A stretch of 64,000 nt of DNA from Pseudomonadota bacterium (GTDB taxonomy: Bacteria; Pseudomonadota; Gammaproteobacteria; Steroidobacterales; Steroidobacteraceae). Of the stretch, positions 55,412 through 64,000 are shown piece after piece. The stretch covers positions 172,487 through 236,486 of the forward strand of contig JAFEFN010000014.1 in the NCBI GenBank assembly GCA_018240525.1, in the 5' to 3' direction. A program made the position numbers and the translations under genes. The notes below the pieces were generated by a model that was not told the DNA's origin, did no database searches, and saw nothing but the letters and a program-made list of their open reading frames with translations. Numbering within the stretch: the stretch's first letter is position 1; each line of letters starts with the position of its first letter.

Positions 55412-57277
55412 ATGAACTCCCGGCGCACCGCCCCGTGGGGCCCGCTGGCGGGCGCGGTCCTGGACCTCGCCGTGTTCCTGCTCGCGCTCAAGGCCGGCTG
55501 GCATTACGGCTCGGCGCACGTGGCGAGCTTCGGGATCGCCTGCCTGGCCCTGGCCCTCGGCGGGTGGCTGCGGGGTAGCGCACTTCCCCTGCCGGCCCTG
55601 GCCGCGATCGACCTCATGGCGCTGCTGCTGCGCGGGGGCGTCCTCGTCCTGCTGGTCGGGCGATTCGGCGTGCCGCCGGGCCTTGCCATCCTGCCCGCGC
55701 TGCTGGCCTCCGGATACGCGATGCGCCAGGGCGAGAAGCTCTGCGCCGAGCGCGCGCAGCTGGCGCCCGGCAGCGGCCAGCGCTGGCGCGCGCTCGCCAT
55801 CGCCCTCGGGGTGTACTCGGTGGCGCTGCGCCTCACCTACATGGGCTCCGTCGACCTCTTTCCGGAGGAGGCGTACTACTGGAACTACGCCCAGCACATG
55901 GACTACGGGTACCTCGACCACCCGCCGATGGTCGCCTGGCTGATTCGCGCCGGCACCGCCCTCTTCGGCAACGGCGAGTTCGGGGTGCGCATCGGCGCGC
56001 TCGTGTGCACCGGCATCGCCGCCTACTTCGTCTACCGCAGCACGCGCGAGCTCTACGGGCGTGCCAGCGCCCTCACCGCCCTCGTGCTCATGCAGCTGCT
56101 GCCGGCGTACCTGCTGAGCGGGATGTTCATGACACCCGACACGCCGCTGGTGGCCGCATGGGCCGCGGCGCTCTACTTCCTGCAGCGCGCGCTGCTGCAG
56201 GGCGAGGCGCGCGCCTGGTGGGGCGCCGGGGTGGCGCTCGGGCTGGGGATGGTGTCCAAGTACACCATCGCGCTCCTGGTGCCCGCGACGCTGCTCTTCG
56301 TGCTGCTGGATGCGCCCGCGCGCGCGTGGCTGCGCCGCTGGCCCCCGTACGCAGCCGGCGCGCTGGCGCTGCTGCTGTTCTCGCCCGTCATCCTCTGGAA
56401 CGCACACCACGAGTGGGCCTCCTTTGCGTTCCAGACCGCGCAGCGCCTGGCCGAGAAACCGCGCTTCTCGCTGCTGCCGCTCATCGCCTCGATCGTCGGA
56501 CTGCTCAGCCCGGTGGTGTTCGCGGCGCTCCCCGCGCTGCTGCGCCCGCGGCCGGCGGACGCGGTCGCCGGGGACCCCCCGCGCCGGCGGCTGCGCTTCG
56601 TGCAGGTCTTCACCCTGCTGCCCCTGTCGGTGTTCGTGCTCTTCAGCCTGCGGCACACCATCAAGCTCGACTGGACCGGGGCGCTGTGGGTGGCCCTGGT
56701 GCCGGCGCTGGCGCACGCCATCGTCTCGCCCTCCTTCGCGCTGCCGCGCTGGGTGCGCCGCAGCTTCAGCGCCACGGCGGTCGTGCTGCTGCTGCTCTAC
56801 GGCGGGGCGCTGCATTACCTGACGCTGGGTCCGCCGGGCGTGCCCTACAGCCGCGACCTGCTGTCGCTGCCCTTCGCCTGGCGCGACCTGGGCGAGCAGG
56901 TGGATGGGCTGGCCGGCGGCCTGCGCACCCCGGGCGGGCCGCCGCTGCTGGTGGTGGGCATGAACCGCTACATGGTGGCGAGCGAACTCGCCTTCTACGC
57001 GCGCGACCCGGTGCGCGCCGCCCGCAGCACCACCAGCCAGAACCTCTTCGGCCTGAGCGGCCTCATGTACGAGCGCTGGTTCCCGAATGCGCAGCAGCAG
57101 GGCAAGGACCTGCTGCTGGTGGCGCTTCAGGCGCCGGAGCTGGACGCGCCACGCCTTCAGCCCTACGTCGGCTCGCTCGGCCCGCTGCACGCGGGGGTGC
57201 TCAGGCGCAACGGGCGCACCGTCGGGGAGTATTTCTACCGCGCCGCCCGCGACTACCGCGCCGTGCCCGGGCGCTGA
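55412..57277 (+). CDS. GT39 (ArnT/PMT-like) membrane glycosyltransferase
   Basis: 621 residues, with about 11 membrane helices and a C-terminal periplasmic domain. The catalytic-type PEEAYYW acidic motif lies in the first loop after residue 150 and DHPPMVAWLIRAG follows. Such enzymes transfer a sugar from a polyprenyl-phosphate donor to lipid A or protein. The preceding GT2-GtrA gene probably makes the donor. The acceptor is unknown. Confidence 0.88.
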   Translation: MNSRRTAPWGPLAGAVLDLAVFLLALKAGWHYGSAHVASFGIACLALALGGWLRGSALPLPALAAIDLMALLLRGGVLVLLVGRFGVPPGLAILPALLASGYAMRQGEKLCAERAQLAPGSGQRWRALAIALGVYSVALRLTYMGSVDLFPEEAYYWNYAQHMDYGYLDHPPMVAWLIRAGTALFGNGEFGVRIGALVCTGIAAYFVYRSTRELYGRASALTALVLMQLLPAYLLSGMFMTPDTPLVAAWAAALYFLQRALLQGEARAWWGAGVALGLGMVSKYTIALLVPATLLFVLLDAPARAWLRRWPPYAAGALALLLFSPVILWNAHHEWASFAFQTAQRLAEKPRFSLLPLIASIVGLLSPVVFAALPALLRPRPADAVAGDPPRRRLRFVQVFTLLPLSVFVLFSLRHTIKLDWTGALWVALVPALAHAIVSPSFALPRWVRRSFSATAVVLLLLYGGALHYLTLGPPGVPYSRDLLSLPFAWRDLGEQVDGLAGGLRTPGGPPLLVVGMNRYMVASELAFYARDPVRAARSTTSQNLFGLSGLMYERWFPNAQQQGKDLLLVALQAPELDAPRLQPYVGSLGPLHAGVLRRNGRTVGEYFYRAARDYRAVPGR

Positions 57278-57280
57278 CGC

Positions 57281-57643
57281 TCAGGCCGGCCGGCGCGCGA
57301 GCGCGGGGGCGCGCGCGGCCTGCGCATCGCGCAGCACCTGCTCGAGCACGGCGATGTATTCCAGGTAGCGCCGGCGGCCGTGGGCACTGATCCGGCAGAG
57401 GGTCTGGCGGCGCAGGCCCGATGCCTTGGAGAGGCTCACCATGCCGGCCGCCTCGAGCACCTGCAGGTGGCGGGCGAGGTTGCCGTCGGTCAGCGCGCAC
57501 AGCTTCTTCAGGGCAGCGAAGCTCAGTCCCCTGCGCCGGGTGAGAAGCGAGGTGAGCACGCTCAGCCGCGCGCGCTCGTGGATCACCCGGTCCAGTCCCT
57601 CATAGGCGTAGCGAGGGGTGTCCGGGCGTGCGGGATCTGTCAT
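57281..57643 (-). CDS. Winged-helix transcriptional regulator
   Basis: 120 residues with one winged-helix domain (HTH_27/ArsR-like; RLSVLTSLLTRRRGLSFAALKKL, then LTDGNLARHLQVLEAAGMVSLSK). No cysteine metal site. The ATG at 57643 lies inside the neighbour gene, which it overlaps by 44 bases in a different frame. It probably regulates that gene or both. Confidence 0.85.
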   Translation of the reverse strand: MTDPARPDTPRYAYEGLDRVIHERARLSVLTSLLTRRRGLSFAALKKLCALTDGNLARHLQVLEAAGMVSLSKASGLRRQTLCRISAHGRRRYLEYIAVLEQVLRDAQAARAPALARRPA

Positions 57644-58256
57644 CCGTTTCCCTGTGGTCCCTGTGGTCCAGGTGCAGCACCGCGGCGACCAGCAGCTGGC
57701 CGATCGCAAAGGGCACGGCCATCGCCCACGGCGACAACGCCCGGCCGGTCTGTCCGCCGGCAAGATACATCAGGCCGCTGGCCATGTACCACACGCCCAC
57801 CACCGGCATCGCGCGCGGCAGCAGCGTGCAGGAGGAGAAGACCCCGAGGCTGAACACCAGCTGCCACAGGCCCGGCAGCATCCACAGGCTCGCGCGGCAG
57901 CTCACGAGCAGCACGCCCGTCAGGAGCACCCCGCCCAGGATCGCCGGCAGGAACTGCGCGCCCGCCGCCGCGAACATGCGCCAGGCCATGTCGGGGTGCA
58001 GGCGCTGCGCGCGGGTGAAGGCGTCCACCTCGATGATCAGCAGTGCCACCCCCGCGGTGCTCACCCACAGCACGAGGTAGAGCTCGACCTGGTGCACCGG
58101 GTCGGGCAGGTAGATCCCCTGGAGCAGTCCTGCGAGCAGCGCGAGCAGCGCGGTCGCGCACACGCTGCCGGCCCCGTAGCCATGGAACTGCGCGCTGCGC
58201 GCGAGCTGGGCCTTGATGGCCTGGATGTCGGCGAGGGCCCGGGAAAGCTCTGACAT
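57600..58256 (-). CDS. Inner-membrane protein of unknown function
   Basis: 218 residues: a helical N terminus (about 1-25), then six membrane helices up to about 195. No family is recognised; the layout (short N-terminal helix, six TMs) recurs beside HTH_27 regulators, suggesting a regulator/membrane-protein pair. The last 44 bases overlap the regulator gene. Confidence 0.65.
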   Translation of the reverse strand: MSELSRALADIQAIKAQLARSAQFHGYGAGSVCATALLALLAGLLQGIYLPDPVHQVELYLVLWVSTAGVALLIIEVDAFTRAQRLHPDMAWRMFAAAGAQFLPAILGGVLLTGVLLVSCRASLWMLPGLWQLVFSLGVFSSCTLLPRAMPVVGVWYMASGLMYLAGGQTGRALSPWAMAVPFAIGQLLVAAVLHLDHRDHRETDDRSRTPGHPSLRL

Positions 58257-58398
58257 GCGAAGTCTCCCGCCGGGTGTCGGCAGTGCGCTGGCCGGCAGCG
58301 TCGCGCCGCCGACTTAGCCGCCCCTTAGCGGGTTGCTCATTTTCCGCTATGTTGGTTGCTCCAGAGTCTGATTTTCCGCCCCTGGCCCCGCACGCACC

Positions 58399-59067
58399 AT
58401 GCGCATCCTCATCGTCGAAGACGATCCCATGATCGGGTCCAGCCTGATGCGCGGACTCACCGACGCGGGCTACACGGCCGACTGGGTGCGCGACGGCCTG
58501 GCCGCCGAGGCGGCGCTGCGCGACCGGCTGGGCGAGTTCCAGCTGGCGCTCCTGGACTGGGGGCTGCCGCACCGCAGCGGCATCGAGGTGCTGCGGGCGC
58601 TGCGGGCCGGCGGCAACAACATCCCGGTGCTGATCCTCACCGCGCGCGACAGCCTCGCCGACCGGGTCGAGGGCCTGGACCGCGGCGCGGACGACTTCCT
58701 GGTCAAGCCCTTCGAGTTCGCCGAGCTCAAGGCACGCATGCGCGCCCTGCTGCGCCGGCATGCCGGGCGCATCGAGCCGCCGCTGCGCACCGCGCGGCTC
58801 GCGCTGGACCCCGCCTCGCGCAGCGTCAGCCGCGACGGGCGCGAGATCCAGCTGACGGCGCGCGAGTACGCGCTGCTGCACGCGCTCATGCAGCGGCCGG
58901 GGACGCTGCTGTCGCGGGCGCAGCTGGAGGAGCGCATCTACGGCTGGTCGAACCCGGTGGAGAGCAACGCGGTCGAGTTCCTGCTGCACTCGCTGCGTCG
59001 CAAGATCGGCAGCGAGCAGATCGAGAACCTGCGCGGCCTGGGCTGGCGCGTGCCGGGGGACAAGTGA
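58399..59067 (+). CDS. OmpR-family response regulator (QseB/PmrA type)
   Basis: 222 residues. The receiver domain has phospho-acceptor D53, T81 and K103. A winged-helix DNA-binding domain follows (residues about 125-220; LTAREYALLHALMQRPGTLLS, ESNAVEFLLHSLRRKIG). It is followed by its kinase with a GTGA overlap. Target genes are unknown. Confidence 0.93.
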   Translation: MRILIVEDDPMIGSSLMRGLTDAGYTADWVRDGLAAEAALRDRLGEFQLALLDWGLPHRSGIEVLRALRAGGNNIPVLILTARDSLADRVEGLDRGADDFLVKPFEFAELKARMRALLRRHAGRIEPPLRTARLALDPASRSVSRDGREIQLTAREYALLHALMQRPGTLLSRAQLEERIYGWSNPVESNAVEFLLHSLRRKIGSEQIENLRGLGWRVPGDK

Positions 59068-60356
59068 CCTCGCTGCGCCGGCGGCTGCTGGTGGCGCTGT
59101 GGATCGCGGTCTGCGGCGTGGGCGCGCTCTCGGCGCTGATCGCCTACTGGCAGGTGGACCGCGAGGCCAACGCGCTGCTGGACCACCAGCTCGCGCAGGT
59201 CGCCGCGATGGTGGCCGGCCGCGACACCGGCAGCGCGCGCGCCGCGGGCGAGGATGACAGCGACATCGAGGTGGCCAGCTGGCGCCCGGACGGCACGCTG
59301 CAGTATGCCTCCTCGGACCGGGTGCGCGAGCGCCACGCGGCGCGCGCCGGGTTCAGCGCGATCCGGCTCGGGCAGGAGCCCTACCGCCTGTATGCCGCCG
59401 ACATCGGCGGCCAGCACGTGGAGGTCGCGCAGCCGCAGGACCTGCGCGATGACCAGGCCGAAGCGGCCGCGCTCGCCGCCCTCCTGCCCATCCTGCTGCT
59501 CCTGCCGGTGCTCGCCATCGTGATCGCCCTCGTCATCCGCGCGCTCCTGCAGCCGGTGCGCGCGCTCGCCGCCACGGTCGCCACGCGCGAGGCCTACGCG
59601 GAAGGGGCGCTCGCCACCCGGGGGCTGCCCTCGGAGGTGGTGCCGCTCGTGGACGAGATCAACAAGCTCCTCGCGCGGCAGCGCGAGGCGGCGCAGCGCG
59701 AGCGCGACTTCATCGCCGATGCGGCGCATGCGCTGCGCACCCCGCTCGCGGCGCTGCAGCTGCAGGCGGACGTGCTCGATGGCTCGCCGGATCCCGCCGA
59801 GCGCGCGGCGCGCCTCGCCGACCTGCGCGCCGGGATCCGCCGGGCCGCACGGCTGGCGGCGCAGCTGCTGCACCTGGCGCGCACCGAGTCCGGCGGGCAG
59901 TCCGCGGCGGCGGCGGTGGACCTGGATGTAGTGCTCGAGGAGCTGCGGGCCCTGCAGGCCCCCGCGGCCGAGCGCGCGGGCGTGCAGCTCGTGATCGCCG
60001 CCGCGTCGGGTGCGCGCGTGCGCGGGGACACGCGCCGGCTGCTGCTGATCTTCGGCAACCTCGTCGAGAACGCGCTGCGCTATTCCCCGCCGGCCAGCCG
60101 CGTCGAGGTCTTCGCGCAGGCCAGCGGCGGGGGCGCGACCGTGGAGGTGCGCGACGAGGGCCCCGGCATCGCCGCGGCGGCGATGGAACGCGTGTTCGCG
60201 CGCTTCGGCACGGCGCCGGATGACCGCCACGCCGGCAGCGGGCTGGGCCTCGCCACCGTGCGCAGCCTCGTGCACCAGCTCGGCGGGGAGATCACGCTGC
60301 ACAACCGCAGCGACGGCCCTGGCCTGATCGCGCGCGTGCAGCTGCCCGGTGGCTGA
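59064..60356 (+). CDS. QseC-like sensor histidine kinase
   Basis: 430 residues from GTG 59064: an N-terminal membrane helix (about 8-28), a short periplasmic domain, a second helix (about 135-158), HAMP-like linker, and a HisKA domain with the phospho-histidine in DAAHALRTPL. The usual Glu after the His is Ala, a variation also found in QseC-type kinases. The HATPase domain has N, G1 and G2 boxes (LVENALRY, DEGPGI, GSGLGLATV). Partner of the response regulator. Confidence 0.93.
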   Translation: MTSLRRRLLVALWIAVCGVGALSALIAYWQVDREANALLDHQLAQVAAMVAGRDTGSARAAGEDDSDIEVASWRPDGTLQYASSDRVRERHAARAGFSAIRLGQEPYRLYAADIGGQHVEVAQPQDLRDDQAEAAALAALLPILLLLPVLAIVIALVIRALLQPVRALAATVATREAYAEGALATRGLPSEVVPLVDEINKLLARQREAAQRERDFIADAAHALRTPLAALQLQADVLDGSPDPAERAARLADLRAGIRRAARLAAQLLHLARTESGGQSAAAAVDLDVVLEELRALQAPAAERAGVQLVIAAASGARVRGDTRRLLLIFGNLVENALRYSPPASRVEVFAQASGGGATVEVRDEGPGIAAAAMERVFARFGTAPDDRHAGSGLGLATVRSLVHQLGGEITLHNRSDGPGLIARVQLPGG

Positions 60357-60626
60357 GCGCGGGCAAGGTTCCCGCCGTCACCCCCTGCGGGCGCCCCGGG
60401 GACCTGCTCGACGCGCCCCTCCTCCAGGGCGGCCTCGCGCGCAGCGGACCGCGGCCGTGATCGGCGGCCTGCGGGGCCTCTGCATCGCCCTGTCTGCCCT
60501 GTCTGCCCTGCGCCCCGCCGGGTGCGGGAGGACCTGACACTTCTGCCGCAGCGGGTGACGCGCCCCGCTCGCCCCGTGGCAGAATGCACCGCCGCTGTCG
60601 CCTCCCTTCCCGCGCATGAGGGTCTC

Positions 60627-63101
60627 GTGGCGCCCCACGAACTGCCGTCCGACCTGACCGCCCTCGAGGCGCGCCGCCTGCGGGCTCTGCAGCGGCTGGT
60701 GCCCGCCGCAGCGCTGGTCAGTGCCCTGGTCGCCCTCACGACCCTCGCCGCCTGGGTGGTGGGGGATGCCCTCACGCAGCTGCGCCTGCCGTACGTCTAC
60801 ATCCTCAAGTTCCCCTCGGCGGCCATGCTGCTGCTGCTGGCCGTCGCGCTCTTCGGGCACTGGCGCAACACCGCCGGCTGGCGCACGGCGAGCCTCGCCT
60901 GCGCCGTGCTGGCTGCGGCTCTCGCGCTGCTCACGCTGGCCGAGTACCTGCTTCCCGTGGACCTCGGCCTCGATCGGTTCCTGGTGCACGACTACGCCGA
61001 CATGCGCTTTCCCGGGCGCACCGCCCCGCTCGCCGCGGTGTACACGCTGATGATGAGCGTGGCCTTCCTCCTGCCCGGCAGCCGGCGGCAGACGCGCTTC
61101 ATGCCCTGGCTGGTGTTCCTGGCGAGCGGCATCCCGCTCATGAGCCTGGGCGGCTATGCCTACCATGCGCCGCCGACGGAGGCGACCTCGCTCGGGCCGC
61201 CCCTGGTGGCGCTGCAGGCGGCCGCCTGCCGCATCCTGCTGTGCGCCGGGGCGCTGTTCCTGCGCCCGGACAGCGAGCTGGTGCGCCTGCTGGTGTCCGA
61301 GTCGCTGGCCGGGTCGATGGCGCGGCGGCTGCTGCCCCTGGCCCTCGGGCTGCCGATCCTCCTGGGCGCCCTGGTCGTGACGGGGCAGCGCTCCGGCTGG
61401 CTCAGCGGATCGCTCGGATTTGCGCTGCTGGTCTCCAGCTGCGCGCTGCTGTTCGCCACGGCGGTGTGGCTCACCACGTTCCTGCTGCTGAAGGAGGAAC
61501 GCACCCGCGCGACGGCCGAGGAGCGGCGCCTGCAGGCCGAGGCACTGGTCAGGGCCGGGCAGCAGCGGCTGCAGATCGCGCTCAGCACCGCGCGCCTGGG
61601 CACCTGGGAGCTGGACATCCTCACCGGCGAGCTGGAGGCCTCCGCGCAGTGCAAGACAAACTTCGGGCTGCCCGCGGAGGCACCGCTCGCCTATGCGGGC
61701 ATGCTGCGCAGCGTGCTGCCCGCGGACCGTGCCACGCTGCTGGCCGCGATCGACCGCTCCGTCGCGCAGCGCACCGACTACCACACCGAGTGCCGCATCC
61801 ACTGGCCCGACGGCTCGATCCACTGGCTCGTGGTGAGCGGGCGCACGCTGCTGGATGAGGCGCAGCGGCCGCATCGCATCGTCGGGGTCACCCTGGATGT
61901 GACCGAGCGCAAGCAGGCGGAGGAGAACCTGCGCCAGGCGGACCAGCAGAAGGATGTGTTCCTGGCCACCCTCGCGCACGAGCTGCGCAACCCGCTGGCA
62001 CCGATCCGCCAGGCCGCGCAGATCGCCCGTTCCGCCGGCGCCACGCAGGCGCAGCGCAACTGGGGACTGGACGTCATCGACCGGCAGGCGGCCAACATGG
62101 CGCTGCTGCTGAATGACCTGCTGGATGTCTCGCGCATCACCCGCGGCCAGCTGGCGCTGCGCAAGGAGTCGGTGGACCTGGCCACGATCATCGACACGGC
62201 GATCGAGACGGCCCGCCCGCTGATCCACACCAAGCACCACCACGTGCACGTGGACCTGCCCGCCGCGCCGCTGCACGTGACGGTCGACCCGCTGCGCATC
62301 GCGCAGGTGCTGGCGAACCTGCTCACCAACGCGGCCAAGTATTCCGATGCGAACGGGCAGATCTGGGTCAGCGCCCGCGCCGAGGGCGACACGCTGCACC
62401 TGAGCGTGCGCGATGCGGGCATCGGCATCGAGCCGGACATGCTGCCGCGGGTGTTCACGATGTTCTCGCAGGCCCAGGCGGCCCTCGAGCGCGCCGACGG
62501 CGGCCTCGGCATCGGCCTGGCACTGGTCAAGGGCCTGGTCGAGCTGCACGGCGGCACGGTGAGCGTCGACAGCCCCGGTGCCCGCCGCGGCAGCACCTTC
62601 ACCGTGCGCCTGCCCGGGGCCGTGGTCCGCGCCGGGGGCGCGGCCCCGGAGATGGCCGCGGGGCCCGCGCGCGGCGGGCAGCCGCGGCTGCGCGTGCTCA
62701 TCGCCGATGACAACAAGGATGCGGCCGAGTCGCTGAAGGTGCTGCTGGAGCTGGAGGGCCACGAGGTGCGGTCCGCGCACGATGGCATGCAGGCGCTCGA
62801 GGCGGCGGCCGCGTTCCGGCCCGACGTGATCTTCCTGGACATCGGCATGCCCGGGCTCACCGGCTACGAGGTCGCCGAGCGCCTGCGCGCCCTGGATCCG
62901 GCGCGCACGCTGCGCCTCATCGCCCTCACCGGCTGGGGGCAGCCGGAGGACCGTGCGCGCAGCGCGGCCGCCGGCTTCGACCATCACCTCACCAAGCCCA
63001 TCGACTTTCAGGTGCTGGCGGAGCTGCTGGCGCATCCGGCGCGGCGCGCGGCCCCCGACGGGCATCCGCACGGGACGAGCGCGGCCGCGAAGTCCTCGTA
63101 A
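60627..63101 (+). CDS. Hybrid histidine kinase with PAS and receiver domains
   Basis: 824 residues from GTG 60627 (GAGGG upstream); GTG 60522 is an alternative. About 8 membrane helices in the N-terminal sensor (residues about 20-310). A PAS_3-like domain (QIALSTARLGTWELDILTG) follows, then HisKA with FLATLAHELRNPLAP, a HATPase domain (LANLLTNAAKYS, DAGIGI, GLGIGLALVKGLV) and a C-terminal receiver (VLIADDNKDAAES, FLDIGMPGL). It probably passes the phosphate to an unlinked protein. The signal is unknown. Confidence 0.93.
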   Translation: MAPHELPSDLTALEARRLRALQRLVPAAALVSALVALTTLAAWVVGDALTQLRLPYVYILKFPSAAMLLLLAVALFGHWRNTAGWRTASLACAVLAAALALLTLAEYLLPVDLGLDRFLVHDYADMRFPGRTAPLAAVYTLMMSVAFLLPGSRRQTRFMPWLVFLASGIPLMSLGGYAYHAPPTEATSLGPPLVALQAAACRILLCAGALFLRPDSELVRLLVSESLAGSMARRLLPLALGLPILLGALVVTGQRSGWLSGSLGFALLVSSCALLFATAVWLTTFLLLKEERTRATAEERRLQAEALVRAGQQRLQIALSTARLGTWELDILTGELEASAQCKTNFGLPAEAPLAYAGMLRSVLPADRATLLAAIDRSVAQRTDYHTECRIHWPDGSIHWLVVSGRTLLDEAQRPHRIVGVTLDVTERKQAEENLRQADQQKDVFLATLAHELRNPLAPIRQAAQIARSAGATQAQRNWGLDVIDRQAANMALLLNDLLDVSRITRGQLALRKESVDLATIIDTAIETARPLIHTKHHHVHVDLPAAPLHVTVDPLRIAQVLANLLTNAAKYSDANGQIWVSARAEGDTLHLSVRDAGIGIEPDMLPRVFTMFSQAQAALERADGGLGIGLALVKGLVELHGGTVSVDSPGARRGSTFTVRLPGAVVRAGGAAPEMAAGPARGGQPRLRVLIADDNKDAAESLKVLLELEGHEVRSAHDGMQALEAAAAFRPDVIFLDIGMPGLTGYEVAERLRALDPARTLRLIALTGWGQPEDRARSAAAGFDHHLTKPIDFQVLAELLAHPARRAAPDGHPHGTSAAAKSS

Positions 63102-63120
63102 GGAACGGGCCGGCCGGTCC

Positions 63121-64000
63121 TCAGCGCGCCGGCGTGAGGACCGTCACCGTCTCGGCGGCCGCCTCGACCGCGGCCCGGCTGTAGGGCAGCGGCACGTACC
63201 CGCCGGCGGCCCAGGACTGCAGCATGTCCGCGTAGTGCGCACTGCCCGCATCGCCCGACTGCCCCGGTGCGTTGATCGCGACCGAACGGTCCCAGTCGCC
63301 CACGTCCAGCACGATGCGCACGCTCGCCCCGGCCACGACGTCGAATCGCGGCGGATCGAATGCCGCCGCGTGCGGTGAGTCGCCCGAGCCGCCCAGCTCG
63401 ACCGCGGGCAGCGACAGCCGGCTCTGCGTCGCCGGATCCGCCAGCGCGGCGATCGCCGGGCGAAAGCGCATCTGGTGCAGCCGGCCCCAGCGCCAGCCCG
63501 ACACATCGGCCCCCAGGCGCTGCTCCAGCTCGTCCATCGCCGCGGCCAGGCTCTTCAGGAGAATCTCGTCGCGCGCGGCGGAGGGCTCGGCCCCCAGGCG
63601 GGCATCCGGATGGTGCAGGTACTCGGCCAGCGCCGCCAGCGAGCCGTCGCCGATCACGGCCTGCGCCGGCGCGGGCACCAGGCGGGCGATGGTCATCGGC
63701 GCGAGGTGGTTGAGCCAGACCTGGTAGACCGAGGTCGCGGTACTCCCCGGCCCCTCGACGAGGTCCCAGTGCGTGAGCAGGTCCAGCGCGCGCGCGAGCT
63801 TCGCATCGGTCGCGGGCAGCGGGCGGAGCAGTTCGACCAGCGTGCCGGCGAGGACGTCGTGGTTGTCGTTCTGCAGCGCCATCGAGTCTTCCAGGCCCAC
63901 CTTCAGCTTCGATCCGAGCACCTGCTCGATGCGCTCGATGCGCGAGCGGTTGCCCCACTCGTAGGCGATGGTGTGCGGGTAGCCGGGCGGCAGGTTCATC
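63121..64000 (-). CDS. Penicillin acylase-family protein, C-terminal part (cut by window edge)
   Basis: At least 292 residues are visible of a protein that starts beyond the right edge. They match the C-terminal beta-chain of penicillin G/acylhomoserine lactone acylases: MNLPPGYPHTIAYEW, then a helical region, and near the end the GQSGDAGSAHYADMLQSWAAGGYVPLPYSRAAV segment. The catalytic N-terminal serine of the beta chain lies outside the window. Likely an exported amide hydrolase; it may act on acyl-homoserine lactones or beta-lactams. It converges with the hybrid kinase. Confidence 0.85.
   Translation of the reverse strand, partial: MNLPPGYPHTIAYEWGNRSRIERIEQVLGSKLKVGLEDSMALQNDNHDVLAGTLVELLRPLPATDAKLARALDLLTHWDLVEGPGSTATSVYQVWLNHLAPMTIARLVPAPAQAVIGDGSLAALAEYLHHPDARLGAEPSAARDEILLKSLAAAMDELEQRLGADVSGWRWGRLHQMRFRPAIAALADPATQSRLSLPAVELGGSGDSPHAAAFDPPRFDVVAGASVRIVLDVGDWDRSVAINAPGQSGDAGSAHYADMLQSWAAGGYVPLPYSRAAVEAAAETVTVLTPAR

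Noticed and set aside
55229-57190. Minus-strand open frame of 653 residues opposite the GT39 gene
   Set aside because: Composition is Arg/Ala/Gly-rich and His-rich with no family; the plus strand has a clear GT39 gene.
1-64000. CRISPR arrays, phage structural genes, toxin-antitoxin pairs, defence systems, biosynthetic gene clusters
   Set aside because: None was found on reading the window; no regularly spaced repeats and no diagnostic proteins.

Overview
The window is chromosomal DNA from a GC-rich proteobacterium, most likely a gammaproteobacterium. The main clue is the contiguous yebC-ruvCAB-ybgC-tolQRAB-pal-cpoB-queE-queC-tRNA-Lys block. A ppGpp synthetase of RelA type (EFDD motif) and a fused hisIE and hisB also fit. 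The high GC and the TrpR-like regulator ahead of the his genes would suit the Xanthomonadales/Nevskiales/Steroidobacter neighbourhood, but there is no 16S gene here and this placement is inference.

Region 1 (1-14 kb) holds small, mostly independent metabolic and accessory genes: an amino-acid permease (cut by the left edge), a GFA-like protein translationally coupled to an exported cupin, a DUF3185 membrane protein, a class II aldolase, an EF-G gene standing outside any str operon, a GGDEF diguanylate cyclase, a purine nucleoside permease, an exported M20 amidohydrolase, a large MscS channel, an SDR and a convergent quinone-reductase-like dehydrogenase.

Region 2 (14.1-22 kb) is a complete, tightly overlapping histidine operon, hisGDCBHAF(IE). 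A TrpR/YerC-family gene precedes it, with a CTAG-centred palindrome over its likely promoter. hisF has no ATG, GTG, TTG or CTG start. The codon that aligns with its normal first methionine is ATA, preceded by a good Shine-Dalgarno sequence. The operon is followed by a decayed IS3-type transposase fragment.

Region 3 (22-29.7 kb) is visibly less GC-rich: a DUF4440-like secreted protein, an exported HD-domain protein, a non-pyrrolysine MttB-family methyltransferase with no corrinoid partner, and a 1108-residue AsmA-like protein. A 107-base sequence occurs twice in the same orientation (14140-14246 and 29611-29717, about 84% identical, no gaps). The second copy abuts the 3' end of tRNA-Lys(UUU), as an integrative-element attachment end would.

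Region 4 (29.8-47.7 kb) is very GC-rich core genome on the minus strand: queuosine precursor genes, Tol-Pal, Holliday-junction resolution (ruvABC), a YebC lacking most of its N-terminal domain, divergent relA, and the 2-oxoglutarate dehydrogenase genes sucA-sucB-lpd.

Region 5 (47.7-64 kb) holds envelope and signalling genes: a DHA2-type MFS exporter coupled to a DUF1348 protein, a Tat-exported dienelactone hydrolase, a CPA2 antiporter with USP-like tail, a secreted protein of unknown family, a GT2-GtrA fusion beside a GT39 (ArnT-like) transferase, an HTH regulator overlapping a membrane protein gene, a QseBC-like two-component pair, a hybrid histidine kinase, and a penicillin-acylase-family gene cut by the right edge.
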